From Ensifer adhaerens (lineage in GTDB: Bacteria > Pseudomonadota > Alphaproteobacteria > Rhizobiales > Rhizobiaceae), in assembly GCF_000697965.2 (NCBI RefSeq), contig NZ_CP015880.1, positions 682,001 through 746,000 of the forward strand: DNA of 64,000 nucleotides. The letters run 5' to 3'. How positions within the stretch are numbered: position 1 is the stretch's first letter; each line of letters starts with the position of its first letter. The notes beneath the pieces are model-generated. The model made no database searches. It worked only from the letters and a program-made list of their open reading frames with translations, and had not been told where the DNA came from. The position numbers and the translations under genes are program-made. Shown here in pieces: positions 35,822 to 44,997 of the stretch.

Positions 35822-36453
35822 CAGGCGATCTCCCCAACGCGGGTGCGTCCGGCAACCAGCGCTGCCGCCAGTTCCGCCACGTGGCGCCCCTGGAAGCGTG
35901 CGCCTTCCAGTTCGTTGGCGCTCGGCTGCCGGTCGCCGCCGTTGCCGTCATCGGCCAGCGTCGAGGCGCCGTAGGGTGATCCGCCGGTGATTTCGTCCAT
36001 GCGCATCTGGCCTTTGAAGCTGTAGGGAAGGCCGGTGATCACCATTCCGAGATGCAGCAGTACGGTATGCGTGGCGAGTATCGTCGATTCCTGGCCGCCA
36101 TGCTGGCTTCCGGTCGAGGTAAAAACGCTGCCGATACGCCCGACCAGGGCATCGCGTGCCCAGATCCCACCCGCCTGGTCGAGAAAGTTCTTCATCTGGG
36201 CGGCCATGTTGCCGAAGCGTGTCGGCGTGCCGATGATGATCGCGTCATAGTCGGGCAGTTCGGCGACGGTTGCCACCGGTGCATCGTGGTTGCGCTTGTA
36301 GCCGGCCTTGACGGCCACGGCTTCCGGGACGATTTCCGGCACGCGCTTGAGCGCGACGGTGGCGCCGGCGGTGCGCGCACCCTCGGCGACGGCGTTCGCC
36401 ATAGTCTCGATGTGGCCGTAGGAGGAATAGTAGAGCACGAGCACCTTGGTCAT
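35821..36453 (-). CDS. wrbA: NAD(P)H:quinone oxidoreductase WrbA
   Basis: A 210-residue FMN-dependent quinone reductase. The WrbA signature is clear: [24 protein letters not shown] for FMN phosphate, [21 protein letters not shown] for the flavin ring, [12 protein letters not shown], and the late [22 protein letters not shown]. Start at 36453 follows AAGGAAACCG. It reduces quinones by two electrons and avoids semiquinone radicals. It is the first gene of an operon with the MFS gene and is divergent from a LysR regulator. Confidence 0.94.
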   Translation of the reverse strand: MTKVLVLYYSSYGHIETMANAVAEGARTAGATVALKRVPEIVPEAVAVKAGYKRNHDAPVATVAELPDYDAIIIGTPTRFGNMAAQMKNFLDQAGGIWARDALVGRIGSVFTSTGSQHGGQESTILATHTVLLHLGMVITGLPYSFKGQMRMDEITGGSPYGASTLADDGNGGDRQPSANELEGARFQGRHVAELAAALVAGRTRVGEIA

Positions 36454-36526
36454 TTCGGTTTCCTTTTTGTGGGCGGCATTGCCGTTCACAGAAAAGATGG
36501 GTGCTTTTCTCGATCTCTTGGAGTGA

Positions 36527-36563
36527 TATAATTTTCATCAAGATGATCTATGGAATCGATCAT
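36527..36563. promoter_or_regulatory. Promoter and dyad of the wrbA/LysR gap
   Basis: TATAAT at 36527-36532 reads toward the LysR gene. ATGATC and GATCAT form a dyad with nine bases between them (36543-36563), overlapping the first LysR start codon. Such a site could let the LysR protein control itself and the wrbA operon. Confidence 0.4.
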
Positions 36564-37473
36564 GCTCGATGCCCTTACTCTCGATCAGATGCGGACCTTC
36601 GTGACCGTCGCCGAAAGCGGAAGCTTCCGCGCCGGCGCCGTCAGGCTCTCACGGGTGCAATCGGCCGTCAGCCACGCCATCGCCAACATGGAGGCCGAAC
36701 TGGGGGTCGGCCTTTTCGACCGGTCCGGCCACCGGCCGGTCCTGACGGCGGAAGGGCATGCGCTGCTCGCCAATGCGCGCGACATCCTGTTGCGGGTGGA
36801 CGCGATGCGCGCCCGGGCACGCGGGCTCGGCGAAGGCATCGAGCTTGAGCTTTCTCTGGTCGTCGATACGCTGTTTCCGATCGAGACCGTCGGCCTGGCG
36901 CTGAAGGAGATGCGCGGCGCCTATCCGGATGTGTCGATCCGGCTTGCGGTCCTGCCGCTCGGTGGGCCGCTCGACGGCCTGGTCGATCGCCGCTTCACGC
37001 TCGGCATCACTGTCGGCGAAGATTTCCGCGACCCGGCGATCGCCCGTCGGGCGCTTGCGACGGTCGAACTCGTCGCGGTCGTTGCCGCAAATCATCCCTT
37101 GGGGCTGCGCGCAGGGGGAGACGTGCTCGACAATGCCGAGCTTGCGGACCATCTGCAGATCGTCCTGTCGGATCAGTCGCAGCGCACGGTCGGGCGCGAC
37201 TACGGCGTGCTCTCGCCGCAAACCTGCCGTGTCAGCAGCCAGGACACAAAGCATGCGATGATCCGCTCGGGCCTCGGCTGGGGTCGATTGCCGTTCTGGC
37301 AGGTGGAGCGCGACCTTGCGGAAGGCCGGCTCGTGCGCATGCCGACGGCCGCCCTTGGCCGCAACAGCCAGGTGGGGGCCGAAGCCTATCTCGTTCATCG
37401 GATCGACGAGCCGCTCGGGCCGGCCGCCCGCATCTTCAGCGAGGCTCTCGCCCGGATCTGCGCGGAGGGCTAG
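36550..37473 (+). CDS. LysR-family transcriptional regulator
   Basis: A 307-residue regulator with an N-terminal winged helix (LTLDQMRTFVTVAESGSFRAGAVRLSRVQSAVSHAIANMEAEL) and a two-lobed effector domain. It is divergent from wrbA and the MFS gene and so is their probable regulator. The start may be ATG at 36550 or ATG at 36562; the second gives a more usual N-terminus. Its stop overlaps the convergent MFS stop at 37470 by four bases. Confidence 0.87.
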   Translation: MESIMLDALTLDQMRTFVTVAESGSFRAGAVRLSRVQSAVSHAIANMEAELGVGLFDRSGHRPVLTAEGHALLANARDILLRVDAMRARARGLGEGIELELSLVVDTLFPIETVGLALKEMRGAYPDVSIRLAVLPLGGPLDGLVDRRFTLGITVGEDFRDPAIARRALATVELVAVVAANHPLGLRAGGDVLDNAELADHLQIVLSDQSQRTVGRDYGVLSPQTCRVSSQDTKHAMIRSGLGWGRLPFWQVERDLAEGRLVRMPTAALGRNSQVGAEAYLVHRIDEPLGPAARIFSEALARICAEG

Positions 37474-38630
37474 CGTCGGCCGTTGAGCGCGAAGGCAAGC
37501 GTGAAGACCACCAGCACGACGCCCACGCCGATCGGGCCAGCGATCGGGTTGATAAAGTTCATCAGCGCGCCGGTCGCGCCGGATCCAGCCGCGCTGCCGG
37601 CGGCATAGGCGAGCGAAAAGGCGGCACTGCCGGCAACCAGCATGCTGCCGCGATACTCTTCCCCGAGCATGGTGAGCGCCGCCGTATAGAGCGCGAAGCT
37701 CGCCGCGCCGATGAAGGCGAAGGTCAGAAGCAGAGCGATATCGGACGACAGCAACGGCACGAGCAGATAGCCGCTGGCAGCGATCGCGGCCGCCGAGATC
37801 GCCACCCGGCGGCGCGGCAGGCGGTCGAGAAGCACGCCGATGAAAGGCTGTGCCACAGCTGTCGGTATCGCCAGCGCCGTTACGCTCAGCGCGGCAAAGG
37901 CCTGGCTGTGGCCGGTCTTGACGAAATAGACCGGCATCGCCGAGATCGCGGCGATATCGGCAAATCCGAACATCAGCACCATGAGGATCAGCATCGGCGC
38001 CTTCCCGAAAAAGGCGAAGAGGTCCCGCGTCGAGGACGGCTCGGGCCGGGTGCGGGCGCCCATGGTCAGCAGCCCCGTGAGGAAGGCGACGAGTGCGATA
38101 TAGATCGCCAAGAGGGCAAAGCCGAGACCGCCGCTGGTGCCGAGCAACGGGATCGCCAGCGGACCGGCCGCAAAGCCGCCGCACATGCCGGCGCCATAGA
38201 GGCCGGAGACGCGGCCGCGCAGCCGGTCCGGGCAGGCGGTGTTCAGCCACGCTTCACCAAGCATGAAGACCATGCTGACGAAGAAACCCAGGGCAAAGCG
38301 GGCGATAAACCAGATGACGAGTTCCGACGTCGAGGCAAGTGTCGCGAGACAGATGGAACAGCCGATGAGGCTGGCGATGATCAGCTTGTCGGCCGAGGCG
38401 AGCCGCGTCAGCCGCCCGAGAATAAGCGTCGCAACACCGAGACCGGCGGCAAAGCCCATGGCATTGAGGCCGATCATGCCGGCCGAAACGCCGCGGCTCT
38501 CAAGCGAAAGCGAGATCAGCGGATAGGTGAGACCCTGCGCCACCGAGAAGGCGGTGACACCGAGAACGACGGCGATAATCGCCGGCCAGTCGGGAGCAAA
38601 ATCGCTCGCCTTTGCCTCGTGCAACGACAT
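37470..38630 (-). CDS. MFS transporter, YcaD-like
   Basis: A 386-residue major facilitator with twelve predicted helices. SLESRGVSAGMIGLNAMGFAAGLGVATLILGRLTRLASADK is the typical start of the YcaD branch, and LLDRLPRRRVAISAAAIAASG gives the second-half loop. Start at 38630 follows GGAGGGGGCG. No regulator lies adjacent on the same strand; its 3' end touches the LysR gene. Substrate unknown. Confidence 0.86.
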   Translation of the reverse strand: MSLHEAKASDFAPDWPAIIAVVLGVTAFSVAQGLTYPLISLSLESRGVSAGMIGLNAMGFAAGLGVATLILGRLTRLASADKLIIASLIGCSICLATLASTSELVIWFIARFALGFFVSMVFMLGEAWLNTACPDRLRGRVSGLYGAGMCGGFAAGPLAIPLLGTSGGLGFALLAIYIALVAFLTGLLTMGARTRPEPSSTRDLFAFFGKAPMLILMVLMFGFADIAAISAMPVYFVKTGHSQAFAALSVTALAIPTAVAQPFIGVLLDRLPRRRVAISAAAIAASGYLLVPLLSSDIALLLTFAFIGAASFALYTAALTMLGEEYRGSMLVAGSAAFSLAYAAGSAAGSGATGALMNFINPIAGPIGVGVVLVVFTLAFALNGRR

Positions 38631-38723
38631 CGCCCCCTCCCTACGATCCGTGTCCTTGAGGCGATGTCCATATCGTATCCGCCGCCGGCAGGGAATTGGC
38701 CGGCGGCGAAATGATTGCGTTCG

Positions 38724-39560
38724 TTAAGCAGCCTTGTCCCAGACGGGGGCAAGGCCTTCCGGGTTGACGATGCGGCCGTCGGCACGCGCAAGGGCGTGGA
38801 TTTCGGCCATTTCGCCGTCGCCGAGCGCAAAGTCGAAGATCGCGAAGTTTTCCTTCAGGCGATCGATCGTCGCGGTCTTTGAAAGGGTGATCACGTCCTT
38901 CTGCTGCACGAGCCAGCGCAGCGCTACTTGCGCGGCCGTCTTGCCGTGGCGGGCACCGATCTCCTTCAAGAGTGGATCGCTCGGCACCTTGCCGTTCGCC
39001 ATCGCATAGTAGGCGGTGATCGACATGCCGTGCTTGCGGGCGGTCTGAAGCACTCTGGTCTGATCGAGATAGGGGTGGTACTCGACCTGGTTGGTGGCGA
39101 TCGGCGCGTCGCTCAGCTTCACGGCCTCTTCCATCTGCGCCGTGTTGAAGTTGCTGACCCCGATGTGGCGAACCTTGCCGGCCTTGTGCACTTCGTTGAG
39201 AGCGCCGATGCGCTCGGCCATCGGCACGTCGCTGCCGCCCGGCCAGTGCAGGAGAAGCAGGTCGACCTGGTCGGTCCGCAGCTTCTTCAGGCTTTCGTCG
39301 ACCGAGGCGAGGAAGTCGCGATGGGCATATTTGTCGACCCAGACCTTGGTGGTGAGGAAGATATCGGCGCGTGACACGCCGGAATTATGGATGGCCTCGC
39401 CGACTTCGGCCTCGTTGCCGTAGATCTGCGCCGTATCGACGTGATGGAATCCGAGCTTCAGGGCTTCCGGCAGAACGCGCAGCACATCGGCGCCGGGCAT
39501 GCGGAAAGTGCCGAAGCCGAGCGCCGGAATGTTGGCGCCGTTGGAATTGACGGAATGCAT
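38724..39560 (-). CDS. Aldo/keto reductase
   Basis: A 278-residue NADPH-dependent carbonyl reductase of the AKR5-like type. The catalytic tetrad is visible: Asp in HVDTAQIYGNE, the following Tyr, Lys in TTKVWVDKY and His in LLLLHWPGG. The cofactor-binding tail has TLSKTATIDRLKENFAIFDF. The substrate could be a 2,5-diketo-gluconate-like sugar or methylglyoxal, but this is not decidable. It stands alone, between two MFS genes. Confidence 0.92.
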   Translation of the reverse strand: MHSVNSNGANIPALGFGTFRMPGADVLRVLPEALKLGFHHVDTAQIYGNEAEVGEAIHNSGVSRADIFLTTKVWVDKYAHRDFLASVDESLKKLRTDQVDLLLLHWPGGSDVPMAERIGALNEVHKAGKVRHIGVSNFNTAQMEEAVKLSDAPIATNQVEYHPYLDQTRVLQTARKHGMSITAYYAMANGKVPSDPLLKEIGARHGKTAAQVALRWLVQQKDVITLSKTATIDRLKENFAIFDFALGDGEMAEIHALARADGRIVNPEGLAPVWDKAA

Positions 39561-39664
39561 CGTGGGTAACTCCTTGTACTGGGCATGTTATGCTTGATAA
39601 GCCCCCGGCCACCTGGCCGGGCGAAAAAGGAATGAGGCTATAGGTGGTCCTCGCAGACGGCGGT

Positions 39665-40846
39665 TCAAGCCGTTTGGTAGGCCGCCCCGGTGCGACGATC
39701 AAGGGCGCCGCTCAGGAGCGTGAGCAGCAGGGCTGCGGCGACGAGCAGGGCACCGATCACGGGCGTCATGCCAAGGCCGAGCGGCGAGGCGACGATGACG
39801 CCACCGAGCCAGGCGCCGACGGCGATGCCGAGGTTGAAGGCCGCGATGTTGAGCGCCGAGGCGACATCAACGGCGCCCGGACGATGTTGCTTGGCAAGCT
39901 GCACGACATAGAGCTGCAAGCCCGGCACATTGGCGAAGGACAGGAAGCCGAGGGCCGCAAGCGTGACCAGCGTCAGCACCGGCGAGGGGGCCGCGAAGGT
40001 GAAGAGCACGAGCACCGCCGCCTGCGCCAGGAACAGGCCGATCAGCGCCTTGACCGGGTCGCGGTTGGCGATCTTGCCGCCGGCAATGTTGCCGATGGCA
40101 ATCGCGATGCCGTAGAGCACCAGGATCAGGCTGACGGCGCTTTCCGAAAAGCCGGTGATGTCCTGCAGGATCGGCGCCAGGAAGGTGAAGGCGACGAAGG
40201 TGCCGCCGTAGCCGAGCGCGGTCATGGCAAAGACGATCAGCAGGCGGCCGGAGCCGAGCACGCGCACCTGGTCGATGAGCTTTGCCGGCGGCGCCTTGGA
40301 CAGCGTGTTCGGCAACAGGGCTGCGATCGCGACAAGAGCGACGACGCCGAGACCGGTGACGGCCCAGAAGGTGGCGCGCCAGCCGAAGGTCTGGCCGATC
40401 CAGGTGCCGAGCGGCACACCGGTGACGATCGCGACGGTCAGGCCCATGAACATCATGGCAATGGCCGAGGCGCGGCGGTCTTCCGGTACGAGGTCGGCGG
40501 CAATGGTCGAGCCGACCGAGAAGAACACGCCATGGGCAAAGGCAGAAATGACGCGGGCGACGAGCAGCGGTTCATAGCTCGGCGACAATGCTGCGGCGGC
40601 ATTGCCGACGATGAACAGCGCCATCAGGCCGATCAGCAGCGGTTTGCGCTCGATCCGGCCGGTGAGCGCGGTGAGAACAGGCGCGCCGAAGGTGACGCCG
40701 AGCGCGTAGACGCTGACGATCAGGCCGGCGAGCGGCAGGGTGACATTGAGGTCGGTGGCAACCGTCGGCAGGAGGCCGACGATCACGAATTCCGTTGTTC
40801 CGATCGCATAGGCCGCGATCGTCAGCGCAAGTATGGCAATAGGCAC
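39665..40846 (-). CDS. MFS transporter, sugar-efflux/AraJ-like
   Basis: A 393-residue major facilitator with twelve helices. It begins with IAILALTIAAYAIGTTEFVIVGLLP, the AraJ/YdhP motif, and GAPVLTALTGRIERKPLLIG is motif A. A GTG at 40846 is the best start because GGAAAGG lies just upstream; the frame is open 93 codons further but with no helix or homology. It is divergent from a LysR gene. Such exporters pump out sugars, arabinose or drugs; the substrate here is unknown. Confidence 0.88.
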   Translation of the reverse strand: MPIAILALTIAAYAIGTTEFVIVGLLPTVATDLNVTLPLAGLIVSVYALGVTFGAPVLTALTGRIERKPLLIGLMALFIVGNAAAALSPSYEPLLVARVISAFAHGVFFSVGSTIAADLVPEDRRASAIAMMFMGLTVAIVTGVPLGTWIGQTFGWRATFWAVTGLGVVALVAIAALLPNTLSKAPPAKLIDQVRVLGSGRLLIVFAMTALGYGGTFVAFTFLAPILQDITGFSESAVSLILVLYGIAIAIGNIAGGKIANRDPVKALIGLFLAQAAVLVLFTFAAPSPVLTLVTLAALGFLSFANVPGLQLYVVQLAKQHRPGAVDVASALNIAAFNLGIAVGAWLGGVIVASPLGLGMTPVIGALLVAAALLLTLLSGALDRRTGAAYQTA

Positions 40847-40950
40847 GACGAGACCTTTCCCACCCGGCTGGGAGCACCGGGCGTGTGGTTGTTGTTGAAG
40901 TCGGGTGGAATATGAGCCTTTGCACTCATCACGATAATACGCATAATCAG

Positions 40951-40962
40951 ACAAACGTTTGT
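40951..40962. promoter_or_regulatory. Palindromic operator candidate ACAAACGTTTGT
   Basis: A perfect 12-bp palindrome lies in the 139-base gap between the divergent MFS and LysR genes, 24 bases before the LysR start. LysR proteins often bind such a site to control the divergent target. Confidence 0.5.
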
Positions 40963-40985
40963 GAATTGAGTTCAAAGGGAAGCGC

Positions 40986-41879
40986 ATGGACAACCGAGCC
41001 GGTGAGATGGAGGTTTTTGTCGCCGTGTCAGAGACCCGCAGCTTCTCCGCTGCGGCGCGGCGCCTGAAACTGTCGCCGTCGGCCGTCAGCAAGCTGGTGA
41101 CCCGCATCGAGGACCGGCTTGGCACGCGCCTGCTCGTGCGCTCGACCCGGACCTTGCAGCTGACCCCAGAAGGCGAAGTCTATTTCCAGCGGGCGCAACG
41201 GATCCTCGGAGATATCGCCGAGACCGAGCATGTCGTTGCCGCCGGCGGACGCATGGCGCCGCGTGGGCTCTTGCGTGTGAACGCCGCCGTCGGCTTCGGC
41301 GAGCGCTACATCATGCCGCTCGCGCCGGAGTTCCTGGCGCGATACCCGGAGGTCCAGCTCGACCTGACGCTGACCGACAGCATGATCGATGTCGTCGGCG
41401 AACGCACGGACGTGGCGATCCGCACCGGACCGCTGCGTGATTCATCCCTGAAGGCGCGCAAGCTGATGGAAACCCGGCCGGTGGTGATCGCCACGCCCGC
41501 CTATCTTGAAAAGTATGGGATCCCGCAAACCCCTGACGATCTCGACGGCCACAACTGCGTTCGCTTCAACTTCCGCCGCAGCGTCGACGAGTGGGCGTTT
41601 CGCGCGCCGGGCCAGTCTCAGATCGCGCACCGAACCGTCTCCGGCAATATGCAGGTATCGAGCGGTTCGATCGTCCGCCAGCTTTGCCTTGCCAGCGTCG
41701 GCATCGGGCGCATCGGTCGTTTCCATGTCGAGCCGGATTTCGAGGCTGGAACGCTGGTGCCGCTGCTCGAGGACTATCAGTCGGGCGAGATCGAGACGGT
41801 CTACGCCGTCTATGCCGGCCACGAGCATCTCGCTGCCCGTATCCGCGCCTTTATCGATTTTCTGGCGGAGCGCATGTAA
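40986..41879 (+). CDS. LysR-family transcriptional regulator
   Basis: A 297-residue regulator with a standard winged helix (GEMEVFVAVSETRSFSAAARRLKLSPSAVSKLVTRIEDRLGTRLL). Its effector domain has the VAIRTGPLRDSSLKARKL motif of the CrgA/DsdC-like branch. It is divergent from the AraJ-like exporter and probably activates or represses it. Start at 40986 follows AAAGGGAAG. Confidence 0.88.
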   Translation: MDNRAGEMEVFVAVSETRSFSAAARRLKLSPSAVSKLVTRIEDRLGTRLLVRSTRTLQLTPEGEVYFQRAQRILGDIAETEHVVAAGGRMAPRGLLRVNAAVGFGERYIMPLAPEFLARYPEVQLDLTLTDSMIDVVGERTDVAIRTGPLRDSSLKARKLMETRPVVIATPAYLEKYGIPQTPDDLDGHNCVRFNFRRSVDEWAFRAPGQSQIAHRTVSGNMQVSSGSIVRQLCLASVGIGRIGRFHVEPDFEAGTLVPLLEDYQSGEIETVYAVYAGHEHLAARIRAFIDFLAERM

Positions 41880-41900
41880 GCGCCCGGCGGGCAGACGAAC

Positions 41901-42674
41901 TCAGCCCGCCTTGACCGCCACGATGAAGAACCTCGGAAAACGCAACAGTACTTTGCCGTCGCTCGTTGCCGGATAGGCCGCGCGTATCCGGTCGGTGTAA
42001 TCGGCGAGAAAGGCGCTCCGCCGGTCCTCGGGCAAGGTATCGAGATAAGGTCTGAGGCCGGTCCCCTTTACCCACTCGACGATCGCTTCGGCATTGGCGA
42101 GGCGATGATAGTAGATCGTATGCCAGACCTCGATGCGCGCTGCCCACGGAACCAGGCATTCGACATAGGTTGCCGGCGGCGGCATCGGGTTGCGGCGGAT
42201 GGTCTTGCCGGCAAAGGCTTCAGCGAAAGCCGGGCTGCGCGCGGTCTCTTCCATCAGGAGGTGGCTCGGCTCTCCGAGGTTGTCCGGCATCTGCACCGCG
42301 AGCGTACCGCCGGAGGCAAGCGCCTTCATCAGCCTTTCGAAGATAGTGAGATGGTTCGGAAGCCACTGGAAGACGGCGTTGCCGTAAAACAGCGAGGCGC
42401 CGGCGGGAGGAACCCAGGCCGCAAGATCCGCCTTTTCGAAGGATACCCCGGGCAGCCGCTTGGCGGCGGCAAGGAGCATGTTCTCGTCGCTGTCGAGGCC
42501 GGAAAGCGTGGTCCAGGGAAACCGGTCGCGGATGAGCTCGGTCGAGTTCCCCGGGCCGCAGCCGAGGTCGAAGGCGAGGCCTTCTGGCAGGTCAGGCACT
42601 TGGGCGAGAAGGTCTCTGGCTGGTCGGGTGCGTTCGTCTTCGAACTTGAGATACTGCGCGGGCGACCAGACCAT
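41901..42674 (-). CDS. tam: Trans-aconitate 2-methyltransferase Tam
   Basis: A 257-residue SAM-dependent methyltransferase. The SAM motif is [15 protein letters not shown], followed by [14 protein letters not shown]. The N-terminal [23 protein letters not shown] and the [23 protein letters not shown] segment are both distinctive of Tam, which methylates trans-aconitate, a spontaneous inhibitor of aconitase. ATG at 42674 has AAGGAG upstream. It is followed, 12 bases away, by a dehalogenase gene upstream on the same strand, so the two may be cotranscribed. Confidence 0.92.
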   Translation of the reverse strand: MVWSPAQYLKFEDERTRPARDLLAQVPDLPEGLAFDLGCGPGNSTELIRDRFPWTTLSGLDSDENMLLAAAKRLPGVSFEKADLAAWVPPAGASLFYGNAVFQWLPNHLTIFERLMKALASGGTLAVQMPDNLGEPSHLLMEETARSPAFAEAFAGKTIRRNPMPPPATYVECLVPWAARIEVWHTIYYHRLANAEAIVEWVKGTGLRPYLDTLPEDRRSAFLADYTDRIRAAYPATSDGKVLLRFPRFFIVAVKAG

Positions 42675-42686
42675 CAAAGAACTCCT

Positions 42687-43349
42687 TCAGATACCGAATT
42701 GCAGGCTTTCGAGAGAGGGCAGGATCAAGGCAGGCCCATGATCGCGGTATTCGTCCGGCATGTCTGCCCGATTGATCCACACGGTGCGGAAGCCGAATTT
42801 CGTCGCCCCGGCAATGTCCCAGCGGTTCGACGACTGGAACGAGACTGCGTGCGGGTAGAGCCGGTAGCTGGTGGTAACGAGATCGTAGACGGCGGGCGCC
42901 GTCTTGAACGCCTTCACCGCGTCGACCGAAAAGACGTCGTCGATGACGATATCGAGTGCGGCGTTGCGCACGGCCGACGCGAGCATGGCCGGCGAACCGT
43001 TGGAGAGGATGGCGATCCGCGCCCCGCGCTCCTTGAGACCTTTCAGAACGGCCGGCACTTCCGGATAGCAGTCGAGCGTCCAGTAGGCGTCCAGCAACCG
43101 CTTGCGCAGCTTCGGGTCGGCGGAGGGAAAGCGCGCGAAGGCAAAGTCGAGCGCCTGTTCGGTCAGCTTCCAGAAATCCTGGTAGCTGCCCATCAGCGAG
43201 CGCACCCAGGAATATTCGAGCTGCTTGGCGCGCCAGAGTTCGGAAAAAGCCTGTCCGTCCGGACCGATCTCCTCAGCGTGGCGCCTGACCGCCGCATGCA
43301 CGTCGAAGAGCGTGCCGTAGGCGTCAAACACATAGGCCGCGTGGGACAT
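42687..43349 (-). CDS. (S)-2-haloacid dehalogenase-type HAD hydrolase
   Basis: A 220-residue HAD-superfamily protein. The nucleophile is Asp9 in VFDAYGTLFDVH, motif II is SNGSP, the lysine lies in AVKAFKTAP and motif III is FQSSNRWDIAGATKFG. The Phe-Asp-Ala-Tyr-Gly-Thr start and SSN-W-D pattern belong to the type II 2-haloacid dehalogenase family, hydrolysing short 2-haloalkanoic acids or similar. GGAGGAAACG precedes the start. It lies directly upstream of tam. Confidence 0.9.
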   Translation of the reverse strand: MSHAAYVFDAYGTLFDVHAAVRRHAEEIGPDGQAFSELWRAKQLEYSWVRSLMGSYQDFWKLTEQALDFAFARFPSADPKLRKRLLDAYWTLDCYPEVPAVLKGLKERGARIAILSNGSPAMLASAVRNAALDIVIDDVFSVDAVKAFKTAPAVYDLVTTSYRLYPHAVSFQSSNRWDIAGATKFGFRTVWINRADMPDEYRDHGPALILPSLESLQFGI

Positions 43350-43539
43350 CGTTTCCTCCCGTCAGTTGTCTTCGGTGCTGGCTGACATGGCGAACATGCC
43401 ACATCAAAGCCTATCCGAAAACAAAGGCTTACAGCATCACGCCCGATCGGACAGCCCGCTGTCACCGTTCTTTACGCGGATCATGTCAAATATTTGTGCG
43501 TCGCACAACCGCTGGCCGCTCAAAGGCAGGTTTCCTGCC

Positions 43540-44100
43540 TTAGCCCTTGGCCGGTTTCCAGACTTTTGCCGGGAAGCGTAGCGCCTGCTTGGCGAGCTTG
43601 CCCTTGAACCCGAGCGCCGTGTCGCACAGGTTGACCACATGCCGGTTCGGCTTGGCTTCCGGGCGAAGCGCATGCAGGGCCGCGGCTGCCTCTTCCGGCG
43701 GCATGTAGCGTGCCAGAATGCCCAGCGTCAGCGCCGTCGCGCGGCCAATGCCCCGCAGGCAATGGACGAGCAGATGCGCGTCCTCGGGCAAGCGGTCGAT
43801 GAAAGCGAATGCGGCGTCGATCGCCTGCGGACGCGCCGCATCCGGTTCGTCCGGATCGGTGGTGTCGCCGAAAAAGAGTTCCAGGTGATTTTCCGGCGGC
43901 AACTCGATCATCGACAAAAGCCGGCTGCCGGGTGCGCGCACGGAGATGAGATGCGTCGGCGCCCAAAGCGCACGATTGTGCCGCGCCTCGGTCTGCGAGC
44001 TGACGATGACACGGATCGGCCAGCCGGCCGGATGCGCCGGATTGGCGTTGAGGATGGGATGGTAAAGTTCATCCGCAGTAACGGCTGCCGCAAGCGCCAT
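43540..44100 (-). CDS. Protein tyrosine phosphatase-like protein
   Basis: A 186-residue protein with the dual-specificity phosphatase P-loop HCLRGIGRA (pattern HC-x5-R), the Cys being the nucleophile. A candidate general-acid Asp lies in FGDTTDPDEP. The rest resembles a family of rhizobial tyrosine-phosphatase proteins seen next to transporters. The substrate is unknown; a role in exopolysaccharide or signalling is speculative. It is followed by a DUF1275 gene upstream on the same strand (gap 105 bases). Confidence 0.83.
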   Translation of the reverse strand: MALAAAVTADELYHPILNANPAHPAGWPIRVIVSSQTEARHNRALWAPTHLISVRAPGSRLLSMIELPPENHLELFFGDTTDPDEPDAARPQAIDAAFAFIDRLPEDAHLLVHCLRGIGRATALTLGILARYMPPEEAAAALHALRPEAKPNRHVVNLCDTALGFKGKLAKQALRFPAKVWKPAKG

Positions 44101-44205
44101 GGCAGGACCTCGCTCGTGATTCTTCAGCGCGGATTTTGCCCTGAAACCCGTCCGGGCTTAAGGGCAAAATCTTGGGGGAGGCGAAAAGCTGTGGCCGGAG
44201 CGGGA

Positions 44206-44889
44206 TCAGCCCGGATGGATGTAGCGCTTCGACCAGCGCGACGGCACCAGAATGGTGGCCAGCGTGAGCCCGGCGCTAAGCGCGAAGGAAGCCCAAAGAG
44301 ACGCCGGGCCGAAATGGCGCTGCAGGACGGCGCCGGCGACAGCGCCAGAGAACATGCCAAGCCAGGGCACGATCTGCATGAGCCATTGGCGGTTGGTGTT
44401 GCCGAGCAGCCAGCGGCCGAGACCGCGCCCGAAACGGGAAAGGGCACCAGTCACGTAGGTGAGCCCGATCGGCAGGCCCTCGATGTGCTCGACGGCGGCA
44501 TTGACCAGGCCCATGGCAAGCACGATGCCGTAGAAATAAAAGGGCTTTGGCATCGAGGTTCCGAAGCCAGCGCAGAGCATCAGCACCAAACTGACCATCG
44601 AGAGGACGCCGACGACGCCGAGGCGTGCGGCCGCAATCACGCCGAGCGCGTTGCCGATGATGAACGCTCCAAGCGCGCCGACGAGCAGCAGGGCGCCGGT
44701 GAAGTCGCCGTCGCCGAGCGCGATCGCCGCCCGCGTCGTGTTGCCGCTCATGAAGGAGACGAAGTCACCGATGCTCAAGAGCCCGATCGCGTCGGTCATC
44801 CCGGCGAGAAACGAGATCGTCGCGGCGACGGCCAGCGCCGTGCCGGTGCGCTGCCGCTTGATCAGTCTTCGTCGTCTCGCAATGGTCAT
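44206..44889 (-). CDS. DUF1275/YoaK-family membrane protein
   Basis: A 227-residue protein with about six transmembrane helices. The FLAGMTDAIGLLSIGDFVSFMSGNTTR segment is the hallmark of DUF1275 (YoaK). Later GLTYVTGALSRFGRGLGRW is the second conserved block. Function unknown; some members are called transporters of unspecified substrate. Basic N-terminus (MTIARRRRLIKRQR). Confidence 0.88.
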   Translation of the reverse strand: MTIARRRRLIKRQRTGTALAVAATISFLAGMTDAIGLLSIGDFVSFMSGNTTRAAIALGDGDFTGALLLVGALGAFIIGNALGVIAAARLGVVGVLSMVSLVLMLCAGFGTSMPKPFYFYGIVLAMGLVNAAVEHIEGLPIGLTYVTGALSRFGRGLGRWLLGNTNRQWLMQIVPWLGMFSGAVAGAVLQRHFGPASLWASFALSAGLTLATILVPSRWSKRYIHPG

Positions 44890-44997
44890 CTGCCTTGCCC
44901 CCGATTGGGGACAAGGCTAGCGCATGCGGATGGTGAGTCGGAATGGGCGGTCATCATATTGCCTACCGGCTGCGGCGTTCACGGCTTGCCGTGGCCG

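Noticed and set aside
36550..36562. Deciding between the two starts of the LysR gene
   Set aside because: Both ATG codons lack a clear ribosome site and one lies within the dyad, so I left the longer start with the ambiguity stated.
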